Shown here: positions 24,659-33,700 of the stretch, in pieces
Layout: every line of letters begins with the position of its first letter
Position numbering within the stretch: the first letter of the stretch is position 1
Assembly: GCA_001939145.1 (NCBI GenBank)
Contig: LSRX01000330.1
Coordinates: 331,235-395,234, forward strand
DNA: 64,000 bases
Direction of reading: 5' to 3'
DNA from: Symbiodinium microadriaticum
Taxonomy: Eukaryota > Sar > Dinophyceae > Suessiales > Symbiodiniaceae
The notes under the pieces: generated by a model
What the model saw: the letters and a program-made list of their open reading frames with translations, nothing else
Databases searched by the model: none
What the model was told of the DNA's origin: nothing
Translations under genes and position numbers: made by a program

Positions 24659-25945
24659 TCAGCAGTCCTGCAGACCAGCGGTCGTCGCAGGCTCGGTCAC
24701 CGCACTGGAGGTCTTTATCAGCCCTACGAGGTAGGCGTTATGCGAGAGCATGGTATGATCCTTAGCAGTGCCGCGTTTAGGAGGGACGTTGTCATCACAT
24801 GCCCACCAGTGCCATGTGGGGGGTCGGGTATTAGGGACAGGCTTACAGAGGAAGGCCCTATAATGTCCACTATCAATCCTATTCCCTAGGTGAACCGCCA
24901 CTGCCCCGACCACAAAAGGCTCATGGCGTACACTGGCAGCGCGCTCACTGTCGAAAACCGGCATGTGAACGACCTCTCCAGGCTGAATTGCAATGCGACT
25001 CGAGTCTTTTTGGGGGCTTTCGGATGATGTCGTGTACCTACACAGTTGCAGAAGCAACGCACCACAATGGCTGGCCAATGCATGCACGGTGTGTTGCGAA
25101 TGCCATGCATCTATCAATGCCTGCAGAGAGGCACCACCCAAATGAAGCAGGATGGGTCCTGCCAGAGGGCCAGAATCTGTGACCGTAAAGGGGTGTGCCA
25201 GGCGAGCTTCCCATCTGCCACAGAATGCAGCCGAGCCTAAACCCGAAAGAAAGAATGCTGCAAATTCTCCTATATCATGCTGACGCGTGGGATGCGCCCA
25301 TTCACGAAAGAATGGCCTCCAGGTGAGGGCAGTAACAGCATCTAAAGACTTTGACTTGCTGAGGCTGCGAAGAAGCGCCTGGCACTGCCCCGAGCACTGG
25401 GGTAGATCATTGGACAGCTCCCCAGTCCAGTAGAGCACCTGGAGGAACGTGTTTGCGTAACAGAAGTTAGAGGCATTGCGGAGGCGCGCCATGGGAAGAA
25501 TAGGCTCCCTGCCTCTGCAAAGCGCAATGCCCGCATCCCTCGGCTCCGTCAGCTCCCGCAGACTCATCTGCCGCCGCTCCGCGCGGGTGGCGCTCGTCCC
25601 TGCCGACGTGTCTGCTGCCAGTCGCAGTAAGGGGTGGCAAGGAAGGCTTCCTCCACAAACTTCGCGCATGGTTGTCTGACGGGACGGCCAGGGCGGATTC
25701 GGAGCCCCAACAGCTTCAGAGCCGAGTTGCCCGTCAACAGCATCAGTGCCTGATGGCACGCGTCTGCCGTCTGGCCCCTCATGCCAATGGTGATGTGGAA
25801 CGGCACCACCTCCGACTGGTACGCCTCCGCCATTGGTCGAGTGCAGCCGAACTTCGCCAGGTTGTTCCCGTCCACTATGTGCTTCTCCAGGAAATCCAAC
25901 TGATTCACGACCTCCGTGTGACTCAAGGGAGCCTGATCCTTGCAC
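24659..25945 (-). CDS. Ubiquitin-specific-protease-like (USP) cysteine peptidase domain of the retroelement
   Basis: The frame is open for 428 codons, but only about residues 100-428 (from about 25.6 kb) look coding; the first part is a shadow of the preceding segment. USP hallmarks are present: Cys box (RNASNFCYANTFLQVLYW, nucleophile C162), a QHDIGEF box at 222-228, His box (VHLGNRIDSGHYRAF, H361) and a WWACDDN motif with D384/D385, then the closing NAYLVGLI strand. The core is about 255 residues, shorter than most cellular USPs and without a visible zinc ribbon. USPs remove ubiquitin from proteins; in a retroelement the role could be polyprotein processing or protection of element proteins from degradation (inference). 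The ORF ends in a TAG or TGA-type stop at 24,659. Confidence 0.75.
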   Translation of the reverse strand: MQGSGSLESHGGRESVGFPGEAHSGREQPGEVRLHSTNGGGVPVGGGAVPHHHWHEGPDGRRVPSGTDAVDGQLGSEAVGAPNPPWPSRQTTMREVCGGSLPCHPLLRLAADTSAGTSATRAERRQMSLRELTEPRDAGIALCRGREPILPMARLRNASNFCYANTFLQVLYWTGELSNDLPQCSGQCQALLRSLSKSKSLDAVTALTWRPFFREWAHPTRQHDIGEFAAFFLSGLGSAAFCGRWEARLAHPFTVTDSGPLAGPILLHLGGASLQALIDAWHSQHTVHALASHCGALLLQLCRYTTSSESPQKDSSRIAIQPGEVVHMPVFDSERAASVRHEPFVVGAVAVHLGNRIDSGHYRAFLCKPVPNTRPPTWHWWACDDNVPPKRGTAKDHTMLSHNAYLVGLIKTSSAVTEPATTAGLQDC

Positions 25946-28900
25946 ACTTCCTGGGCCCCCTGAAGTAGTTCCAGGCCGGCGTCAATGCCGTCGGCCCGTC
26001 CACGAGCCACTTGAGCGCCTTGTACTGCTGGGCTTTGGTGTCGTCCTGGAGGGTGGCTGCTAGGCGAACCTTGAGTTCCTGAATCACACCCAGAAACATG
26101 ATGTGCTTCAACGCTGATGTCACCAGGCCCTGGGAGTACTTCTCCTGCCACTGGATGGCAGCCTGCCGGATTGGCTCCAGGAACCCATGTTGACCCACGT
26201 CGAAGAAGGCCATGAAGTCCTGATCCGGCCTCATCCTCCGAAGTTCGTCCTCGTGTTTGAGGGTGAGCTTCGTTATGGCCTTGATGAGCTCCGTTGTCTG
26301 GGCGTCGAGGCCTGGTCTCGTCTCTGCAGGCTCCCAAGTCCGCTTGCCATTGCCCCACCAGGTGGAGGCCCCTTTGCCTCCCGGCTTGTCGTTTTTGGTC
26401 CACTTGGCAGGGCGCCCTTCCAGGCCCCAGTCCTTCTCTTCCTGGTCCTGGCTGCCTGTCGGCGCCAAGCCACCGTTGAAGAAGAGGGCGACTTCCTTGG
26501 CCGCCACCGCTGGTGCCATGTCCTCGTCTCCCATCTCTGGCCTGGGCGATAACCAGGCCGCTTAACGAGGCTTGGAACAGTGCATGACAACGTGTAAGAT
26601 GCCGGCGCGGATCCTGACTGGAAACCCCACAGTACTTACAGGGACTCACCGCTGCAAAGCCAAGAGCCGTCTGACGGGAGGAGGCGTCCGTGTGCAGCGT
26701 ATGCTCTGCTGGATGCATGCACCGAATGTGCTGCTTTGCTCCCGGCCCACTCATGGATACCCACTGATTACAGAACACGCAGTGGGTACGCAACCTCGCG
26801 GAAAAGTCGGCACAATGCAATGTTTCCTTCCAGTTCTTGCTGCATAAGGCTGCAAAAGCCTCATCGTCAATGAGTGCTAACGGGGTGCCTGTCTGAAGGG
26901 CCCGGCACGAATGCCCCTTATGCAACCCTTCATGAGCAGGAGGTACCTGTGCTCCATGCTCACTGTCTTGGGCCCCCGGTGCATCATTGTGGTGGAGTAC
27001 TGGACACGCAGCTTTAAGATGCTTCTTTAGCGCCTCTACCCGCTTGAAAGCAGCTCCGCAGTGAGAACAGGTGGGCATGCCATCTACAGTGTGCCTGGTA
27101 TAGGATTCTTTCAACGAGTGTCCTAGGACTGAACTCAAAAGAGGCCTGTCAGGATGCATCCTGGAGCGGTGCGTGAGCATGATGCGTCGGCTGGCAAAAT
27201 AACAGCCACAGACATCGCAGGGCACCGGGCGCTCCGCCGTCACTAGGTGCAAGCTACTGTGTGGCACGCCTTGCACGAGGAGCTCCCGTTGTGTGCGGAG
27301 GGTCTGCAGTTGGGCGCTGAACCGTGCCGCACAGTCGGGGTCTTGAACGCTAGCTGCTCTACGACTGAGGAGCTTCTCGAGATACTGTTGTGGAGACAGG
27401 ATTGCAAGACGCGCCCGCAGACAGGAATTTGATTCCCGCGTCAGGTGCACTGGCGACTTGGCCACCGAGCGCAAGGCTCGCGCGTCCCAGGATTCAAGCC
27501 GCTGCAAAACCGCCTCCGTAATGCCTACTGAATGAATCCCATAAAGAAGAGTGGATCTGATGCACGCCTGGTAAAGCCTGACACGATACGTAAGTGACAA
27601 CACATTGGAGTGCAGGAGCTTGGCCAGACGCTGCCGGGTTTGCGCACCTATTTTGAGTCGGTACCTCACGGTTTGCATTTCGAAACCAGCGTATGAAGCG
27701 ACTATACCCAAGTAAACCATGTGAGGGGCCTTAGGGATCCAAATAGGCTGATGCGGGGTACCAAAATTAATCAAAACCTTGGCACCGACTCTTTGGCTGC
27801 GCACTCGCAGCCAGCGCTTGGCAGTACTACCTCGCAGGCTGACTACCACCGTGGATTTGTCATGGTTGATTGTCATCCCACAGTCACGCAAGAGCTGAAA
27901 GGTCTTACGCACGCAATCCACAACAAATCCTAGGGCGTCTGGGTCGTCCAGTGCCCATGACAGATGACAGTCATCTGCAAAGAGCGTCAACGACTTCTCT
28001 GCCCACTCTGGCGTGGTGACTTGGCTGAGCTGATGGTGGATCCATGCCGTATAGACCGCGAAGAGGATTGGGCTCAAACAGCAGCCCTGTCTAACACCTT
28101 TTCCCATACTGAAGGTATCAGCATACCCTGCATGCTCCACGCGATACTGGCAGCGCTCATGGATGAGCAGAATAAGGTATTGCGTTTCACGGTCTATGTT
28201 AGCAAAGTCCATGGAAGCTTGCAGCGCAGATCTCGGCAAGGCATCAAAGGCTCTACTCAGGTCTATACTGATCATGATCCCCCCTACACAGGCAGACTGC
28301 TTGCATCCTGCCCGTCTTTGGTGAACACTCATGACGGACGCCTTGATGCGACTGCGGACGCTTGCACAATGGGCCGCCACTCGGGAGATGGCTTCTTCTA
28401 TCGAGCGATTTGTGCTGTACGCGTACTGAGGGCATCGGGCCAGGCAGGAGCTAGCTTGTGCCTCGACTCTATCCTTAAGAAGGGTAGCCAGGAGTTTAGA
28501 GCTTGGGTCCTGGAGGCCTATCGGGCGCAAGTCTCCCGGTTGACGATGTGGTTTGCCAGGCTTCGCGAGCAAGAGGAGACTACAATCCGTAGCTTCAGGG
28601 GGAAGAGAAGCAGTATTGGTGTTATCTACTTGCAGGAGCTGAGAGAACCTAGAGGCAAAGTCCTCAGCACAGAGACGCCATGTGGGTGGGCTGGTGCGCG
28701 GCACCGCTTTCCCTGTCTTTAATCTCTGAATGGCACTCAGAATTTCAGCCTCCGTAAAACTCGGAAAGTTAGCAGCAGTCGGCATGGAAAAGGGCTCGGG
28801 ACGACTGAAAACCTCCTGAAAGTAATCAAATATTGCCTGGAATTGTGCCTGCCCACACAAGAGATGGCCCTCCGGGGACTTGACATACACGCGCTCACGA

Positions 28901-30618
28901 GATTGCTTTGGGGCCAGCCGGTTCACGACCTGGTAAACCTGCCTGTAGTCATGACGTTGGGCGGCCTTTTCAGCAGTCTCAATTTGTGAAACCAGCCACT
29001 GCTTTCTAGCTTCCCGGACCTGACTCCTAGCCTGTTTGACCGCCGCATGCCTTTGCCAAGCAGCCCCAGTACAATGAAGCCCGGAATTTCCCTGTGAATC
29101 CGAAAACTGCACCTCCCAAAGAGAGTGAATCGCAGCAATAGTGGCCGGGGCCCGTGACGGACGCGCATGTGCACCATTTCTGGCAGGAAAGGTCTCTCTA
29201 CATAGGGCCAGGAGGCGTTGGTTCAGGATGCCTAGGGTGACTGAGTTTTCAGAGTCTCTCACAGTTTGTTGAACCCGGGCACGAAAACTGCGGGATTGTG
29301 GGGTATCACTACGTAGGCATCGTCTGAGGTCCGGAGCAGAATACTGCAGGGTATGAGAGGCCTTGGGTCGGGAGTTCTGTAAGTGCCAGCCAGCCCTATA
29401 TGGTATACTAGCAATTACAGGTCTGTGCTTGGGACCCAGGCGCCAGGGCATCAGGTCAATTGGCATCGGCCTAGCCCTGCGTGCCACCGCATCCGCTGCG
29501 TGTCGCCTTGTAAGAACATAGTCCAGCTGGGACACGTGACTACCATTCTTAAAAGTATGGCTGTGTATAGCTCGACTACTACCCCAGGTGTTCAGCATGA
29601 CTAAATTGTTGGCAGATAAGAGACTCTGGAGTTCGTCGTCCGCCTCTCGTTTGCTGGAGGTGGCCGACTGAAGGAGACCACGTCCAACTAATCCAGGCAC
29701 TGGAGCACATGTGGAGTTGAAGTCTGCACCCATCACAACCAGGTCCCGAAGCGGGATACGCTGCAGAAGTGTGCCTAGCGCCAGCCAGAGCGAGTGCCGC
29801 TTCGCGGCAATCTCTTGCTGTTTGGCATGTTGCCAGACATGCTGGTATACAGCTACGATATCAATCGAAGCCCGATGTGTCCTACATCGCGCGTGGAGCA
29901 ATCGTCCTGGCTTCCAGACCACATGCGTGATTTCAGAGTTTTTGGCCAGCTTGGGATGCAGTACGATGGCCACTCCACTGTACCTGCTACCAGGATCTGC
30001 CGAGGTGATGAATTGCCAACCAGCACTTTTCCAAGTTGATTCACCCTGGCCAAAGCACCAGTGGGTCTCCTGAAATATAAGGATATCCGCCGGATCACTG
30101 CTAACAAGCCACTCCAGTAGGATGTCAAATGATTCCGATGACAGCCCGCCTAGGTTGTACGTCATCACGCGCAGACGTTCTGGACGCGCAGCCTGTAGAT
30201 CCAGTTCCTCTCGTTTGCCACAACGTCTTGATATCCCTGACCAGCCAGCACGCTCCGTGTTCAAGGATTTGACTGTGTGCCATCTGCCCTTATACCATGT
30301 ACCCCCGCACTGCTCTGCGCGTCGCTGTGCGCGCTGAAAAGAGCGCTTCTGTGCTCGAGTGTGTTGCCGGTGCGTAGTTTGCTCTGTACCAAAGGTTTTC
30401 GCCCCGCTGGCTGAAGCCAGCGCAGCTCCCCGGTGCGCTGTGGAACTACACCGAACCCTCGGGTTAACTGGGCCATCAGCAGTCCTGAATGTCGTCGTCA
30501 TAAAACCCAGTTGCCGGATTTGGGACCGGCACAGCTGATGATGTGCTTCGCGGATGATTCCAGGGGCTGGAGTTGCAAAAACCCAGATCGTCCAGAAAAG
30601 ACAGAAAAGCGAAACCAT
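25564..30618 (-). CDS. Endonuclease-reverse transcriptase-zinc finger polyprotein of the LINE-like element
   Basis: The frame is open from 30,645 (TTG); the first ATG is at 30,618. Numbering from 30,645: AP-type endonuclease/exonuclease/phosphatase domain at about 158-413 with MTYNLGG, E193 in FQETHW, GADFN (D308, N310), QLDYV (D375) and a final GPKHRPV (H407) in which Lys replaces the usual Asp before His. Reverse transcriptase at about 620-1060, with motif A SIDLSRAFD (D795), motif B KGVRQGCCLSP and catalytic FADD at 889-892. Four Cys/His fingers follow, starting at C1143, C1193, C1289 and C1336. Nearly all sense coding ends around residue 1370 (26.54 kb); the open frame beyond is mostly a shadow of the ORF1-like segment and becomes coding-like again at 25.95-25.6 kb. 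It nicks target DNA and primes reverse transcription of the element RNA. Confidence 0.9.
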   Translation of the reverse strand: MVSLFCLFWTIWVFATPAPGIIREAHHQLCRSQIRQLGFMTTTFRTADGPVNPRVRCSSTAHRGAALASASGAKTFGTEQTTHRQHTRAQKRSFQRAQRRAEQCGGTWYKGRWHTVKSLNTERAGWSGISRRCGKREELDLQAARPERLRVMTYNLGGLSSESFDILLEWLVSSDPADILIFQETHWCFGQGESTWKSAGWQFITSADPGSRYSGVAIVLHPKLAKNSEITHVVWKPGRLLHARCRTHRASIDIVAVYQHVWQHAKQQEIAAKRHSLWLALGTLLQRIPLRDLVVMGADFNSTCAPVPGLVGRGLLQSATSSKREADDELQSLLSANNLVMLNTWGSSRAIHSHTFKNGSHVSQLDYVLTRRHAADAVARRARPMPIDLMPWRLGPKHRPVIASIPYRAGWHLQNSRPKASHTLQYSAPDLRRCLRSDTPQSRSFRARVQQTVRDSENSVTLGILNQRLLALCRETFPARNGAHARPSRAPATIAAIHSLWEVQFSDSQGNSGLHCTGAAWQRHAAVKQARSQVREARKQWLVSQIETAEKAAQRHDYRQVYQVVNRLAPKQSRERVYVKSPEGHLLCGQAQFQAIFDYFQEVFSRPEPFSMPTAANFPSFTEAEILSAIQRLKTGKAVPRTSPPTWRLCAEDFASRFSQLLQVDNTNTASLPPEATDCSLLLLAKPGKPHRQPGDLRPIGLQDPSSKLLATLLKDRVEAQASSCLARCPQYAYSTNRSIEEAISRVAAHCASVRSRIKASVMSVHQRRAGCKQSACVGGIMISIDLSRAFDALPRSALQASMDFANIDRETQYLILLIHERCQYRVEHAGYADTFSMGKGVRQGCCLSPILFAVYTAWIHHQLSQVTTPEWAEKSLTLFADDCHLSWALDDPDALGFVVDCVRKTFQLLRDCGMTINHDKSTVVVSLRGSTAKRWLRVRSQRVGAKVLINFGTPHQPIWIPKAPHMVYLGIVASYAGFEMQTVRYRLKIGAQTRQRLAKLLHSNVLSLTYRVRLYQACIRSTLLYGIHSVGITEAVLQRLESWDARALRSVAKSPVHLTRESNSCLRARLAILSPQQYLEKLLSRRAASVQDPDCAARFSAQLQTLRTQRELLVQGVPHSSLHLVTAERPVPCDVCGCYFASRRIMLTHRSRMHPDRPLLSSVLGHSLKESYTRHTVDGMPTCSHCGAAFKRVEALKKHLKAACPVLHHNDAPGAQDSEHGAQVPPAHEGLHKGHSCRALQTGTPLALIDDEAFAALCSKNWKETLHCADFSARLRTHCVFCNQWVSMSGPGAKQHIRCMHPAEHTLHTDASSRQTALGFAAVSPCKYCGVSSQDPRRHLTRCHALFQASLSGLVIAQARDGRRGHGTSGGGQGSRPLLQRWLGADRQPGPGREGLGPGRAPCQVDQKRQAGRQRGLHLVGQWQADLGACRDETRPRRPDNGAHQGHNEAHPQTRGRTSEDEAGSGLHGLLRRGSTWVPGANPAGCHPVAGEVLPGPGDISVEAHHVSGCDSGTQGSPSSHPPGRHQSPAVQGAQVARGRADGIDAGLELLQGAQEVCKDQAPLSHTEVVNQLDFLEKHIVDGNNLAKFGCTRPMAEAYQSEVVPFHITIGMRGQTADACHQALMLLTGNSALKLLGLRIRPGRPVRQPCAKFVEEAFLATPYCDWQQTRRQGRAPPARSGGR
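25923..26534 (-). CDS. Gag/ORF1-like segment of the retroelement
   Basis: Starts at a true ATG (MGDEDMAPAV) only eight codons after an in-frame TAA and directly after the last zinc finger of the RT frame, in a different frame. Residues 25-70 are Lys/Gly-rich and disordered (KWTKNDKPGGKG); residues 75-195 are helical (MRPDQDFMAFFDVG, IQELKVRLAATLQDD, KALKWLVDG). The sense of the protein then passes into another frame at a run of five G (TTCAGGGGGCCC, about 25.95 kb), where the peptide QEVCKDQAPLSH and about 100 further residues continue until about 25.6 kb. It has no catalytic motif. A structural, gag-like role is inferred from its basic disordered N-terminus and its place in the element. Confidence 0.55.
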   Translation of the reverse strand: MGDEDMAPAVAAKEVALFFNGGLAPTGSQDQEEKDWGLEGRPAKWTKNDKPGGKGASTWWGNGKRTWEPAETRPGLDAQTTELIKAITKLTLKHEDELRRMRPDQDFMAFFDVGQHGFLEPIRQAAIQWQEKYSQGLVTSALKHIMFLGVIQELKVRLAATLQDDTKAQQYKALKWLVDGPTALTPAWNYFRGPRKCARIRLP

Positions 30619-30663
30619 GTCGGGACGGCCCCTATCCTGGTGCAAAGCTTCAGCCGAAACCCT

Positions 30664-30664
<1 letters not shown>

Positions 30665-30715
<51 letters not shown>

Positions 30716-30745
30716 CAGTAGTCAGTAGTCAGTAGTCAGTAGTCA
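30665..30745 (+). repeat. (AGT)n and TAGTCAG heptamer repeat at the 5' side of the retroelement
   Basis: About 16 AGT units run to 30,714, then change into about five units of the heptamer TAGTCAG. It lies only about 20 bp before the first codon of the endonuclease frame. Confidence 0.9.
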
Positions 30746-30749
30746 TGCT

Positions 30750-33700
30750 GGAAATCCCGAGAAGCCTCGCTGCAGCCATCGAAGAGAAACCTAAAGCCTG
30801 GAACCGTACTCACAAGCTTTCAGCAAGAAGCACAAGTGCCTGTTTCATCAGGAGAAAACAGACATAGTTGCAGGACCTGCTGCCGGCCGTCTCGCAGCAA
30901 AGAAAGCCGCAGGGCTGAATAGCCGACCTCTTATGCTTAAAGCTCTCGCTTTTGCCCCATTCCCTAGATACATCAAACATGCGGTGCCCCAAGCTAAAGC
31001 TTCCTTAAGGCTTTCTTTGGCCCATGCAACTGTGCATGGAGTTTCGAGTGACATCCATCCCGGCCCAAACCGTGATTTTGACTAAGTTTTTGAACGCTGG
31101 AGTGCTGAATGTCTCTATGCGATAAGGTGTAGGTCGTCTGCCCTGTCTTCTTCCACCATAGGAAGGCCTACTACCTCCAGTTGGGGAAACAACAACGCCT
31201 GGCAATCATGGGGTTGACGGGCCTACCAGTAGGAACCCATTTGCAGGGTTGCAGAGCATAGGCGACAACGGCTACAGCTGCTAAATAAACCCTCCTGAAA
31301 ATCCCAAACGAAGTGGCCATACCGAATGAACGACAATGATAGTGACGATGACGAGCAGTAGCGGGACAGGTCATGATGAGACGGGCGAGAATCGCGAGGA
31401 CCTAAGTGGGCGGTTAGAGGGGTGATACATGCTCCCCTCACACGAACCACCACTCTGAACCCCAACAAGATTGAAAGATCCTGTCCTGAATAGTGGCCTA
31501 CTGCGTCAAAGGTACATGATATTGTGCACTTGTACAACTCCAGAGCTTGCCGGCGGACACAAACTAAAAGCGCCCGAAGCCCTGAACAAGCCCACAGGAA
31601 CAAACAGCACAAGCCTGAAAGGATACACCAATGAAAGGTCCGTCCGATCAGTCCCAGGCCTTGCTACTGGGGCGCTGGCATAGGCGCCGATTTCAAGGAC
31701 CCGATCTGTGGGCCGAACTGCCGCCTCTGGGGTCCGAAGCCTGTCTGTCCTCTTTTGGGGTGTGATGCACTGTGCGGCAAAGCCTAAACAGCAACTGAAA
31801 ACCCGATGTGCCCTTGAGGGGAGCATGGTCGGAGTGGACTTTAGCATCTGCACGCGAGGAACTGCGGAGGACACACGCCCGTTCCCCAACTTGGCCGTTC
31901 AACCCAAGGGTGAGATATGGTGATATGGCTTGTGTGGGCCGACGTCTTGACGTCCTTATCCTACATCCTAACATGCTCACTCTTAGGATATCTGCTTCCA
32001 GCAGCGGCCCTTTGCCAGGGCCCTGGTTCTGAACTGCGCAGGTTGAGCTCATTAGAGCTCACTTGACTACATTCTGAACTCTCTCTGGTGAAATTCGTGT
32101 CATGTTTCGAGGAGGTTGAGGGCTGCGAATCATGTGCGAGCAGCCAGGCCTCCAAAACCTTGGCTTTCTCACCACCAGCCACCTTCAAAGGGCAGGAACG
32201 ACGTCTACTGAGAGCTTAGGGTTCCTCAAACCGGGCCATGGATGGCAATGAGTAGCTGACTTTGGCGAGGGATTCAGTCCAATAGGTTCTTGTCAAAACG
32301 CTCAACATAAAGTCCTCACAAACACCGCAACCCGGAATCAGGGAAACGTGCCACTGCTGACTTGTGCCTGTATTGCAAGCGATACGGGTGCAGGCCTACA
32401 CAGCTTTCATGGCGAGCAGGTCGGGTGCATGGACACTGATGCGCAGACCAAGGAGAGTCACATTACTTGCAGGTTTGACCTCACACCCGCAACCCAAAAG
32501 GGTGATTTGGGACATGATCATGCGGGTTTGCTGTCATTGTCGCACCTTCTCTCAGAAAACAAAAGCTTGTAAACCATGACTAGCTCCACAAGAAAGCAAA
32601 GCCATGCTCACCGAAACTCTGGATGCCGTCGTGCACGGGAGAGGTGGACCCGGGGCTTGAACCGTGATTAGGTCGCTTGGCTTCAGGCTCCTACCTCGGA
32701 CAAGGTGTCAAGCGCCGAGGACATATCAGACGGACGAACCATCTGGTGTTAGCTTCGTCCTCAGCGTTTGTTCTAATCACGACATTTTCTAATCTTTGAG
32801 AGGCGAGACAAGGGCGGTAGCTGCACAGGTGAGTGTTTGTTGCTCGGGCCTCTGAGCCCCAGCTGAAGTTGGGCCCTAGGAACCGCATATCACGATCAAT
32901 TTGTGCTGAAGACAAACAGAGACCCTGTGGTCGCCATGCTAAGCCACGTGCAGCAATACACATGGACGTTTCCGCCCTGCATACCACCCAAACCGGACTG
33001 GAGACTTCTGGCTGGAGACCCACAGCACAGCCGCAGCCAGGAAGATCCCCGAAGCCCTTGAATTGAATTGGAAAAGCGGCAAGACAAGCTCCCGAGCCAG
33101 GAACCTACAGACTTGCCGGATGCGAGCGCTCGATAGGAGACTGCAAGCTTTCTCTGCCCCATCTCCTGCCTTGAGCCAGCTGTTCTCCGTGGCAAACTGC
33201 TCCAAACAGCTGATAACACTAGCCTGAGCACAGGTCATGTTGGAGGACAAAGGATGTTCTTGCTAACTTCATACTGCGTACTCGCCATGTTTATTCTCAA
33301 TATTCCAGGCCGACATTTGTCCAAATAAGGCCAGTCAGGCAATCAACTGTCCGATCCGCGGCAAATTGGGGCCCCCAACCTTTATTGGACATGGGATTCT
33401 AGATATAAGCAGCTGAGATGGTAAAAAGAGCCCCTTGTTCCAGGGTCAGACCAAGTGTTTGGCCCACTCAAACTGATTCGGCTAGCAGATCCCCTCAGTT
33501 GAGTTGGCTGACCAACGCCCGATTTGGGGTTTCCGACTTGCACCCCGACCAATGCATTCCGCCCTGCTCTCAACGCAATGTTGGAACCGATTCCAGCCAC
33601 CAAACAACGAAATGTGTTTTGCCAGTCAGTCTAAGCCCCATCAGTTTTGTCTGTAGACCCTTTCTCGCCTGCAGCCTTGAAGTCTCCGATGTTCTACGTT

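Larger units (their letters stand above)
22315..30714 (-). mobile_element. Degenerate LINE-like non-LTR retroelement with USP and 2OG-oxygenase cargo
   Basis: Minus-strand frames between two (AGT)n tracts encode in order: AP-type endonuclease, reverse transcriptase, four Cys/His fingers, a gag/ORF1-like segment, a USP protease, an unassigned segment, a 2OG-Fe(II) oxygenase and a duplicated Cys-rich module. The endonuclease plus RT pair identifies a target-primed (LINE-type) retroelement; no LTRs or integrase are visible. On the minus strand the element ends in (ACT)n, as expected for a LINE with a microsatellite tail, and another (ACT)n precedes it. The reading frame changes at about 26.53, 25.95, 25.6 and 24.3 kb, so this copy is probably inactive unless introns or recoding intervene. 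An ORF1-like segment placed after RT is unusual and may mark a junction of two tandem copies. Confidence 0.85.
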
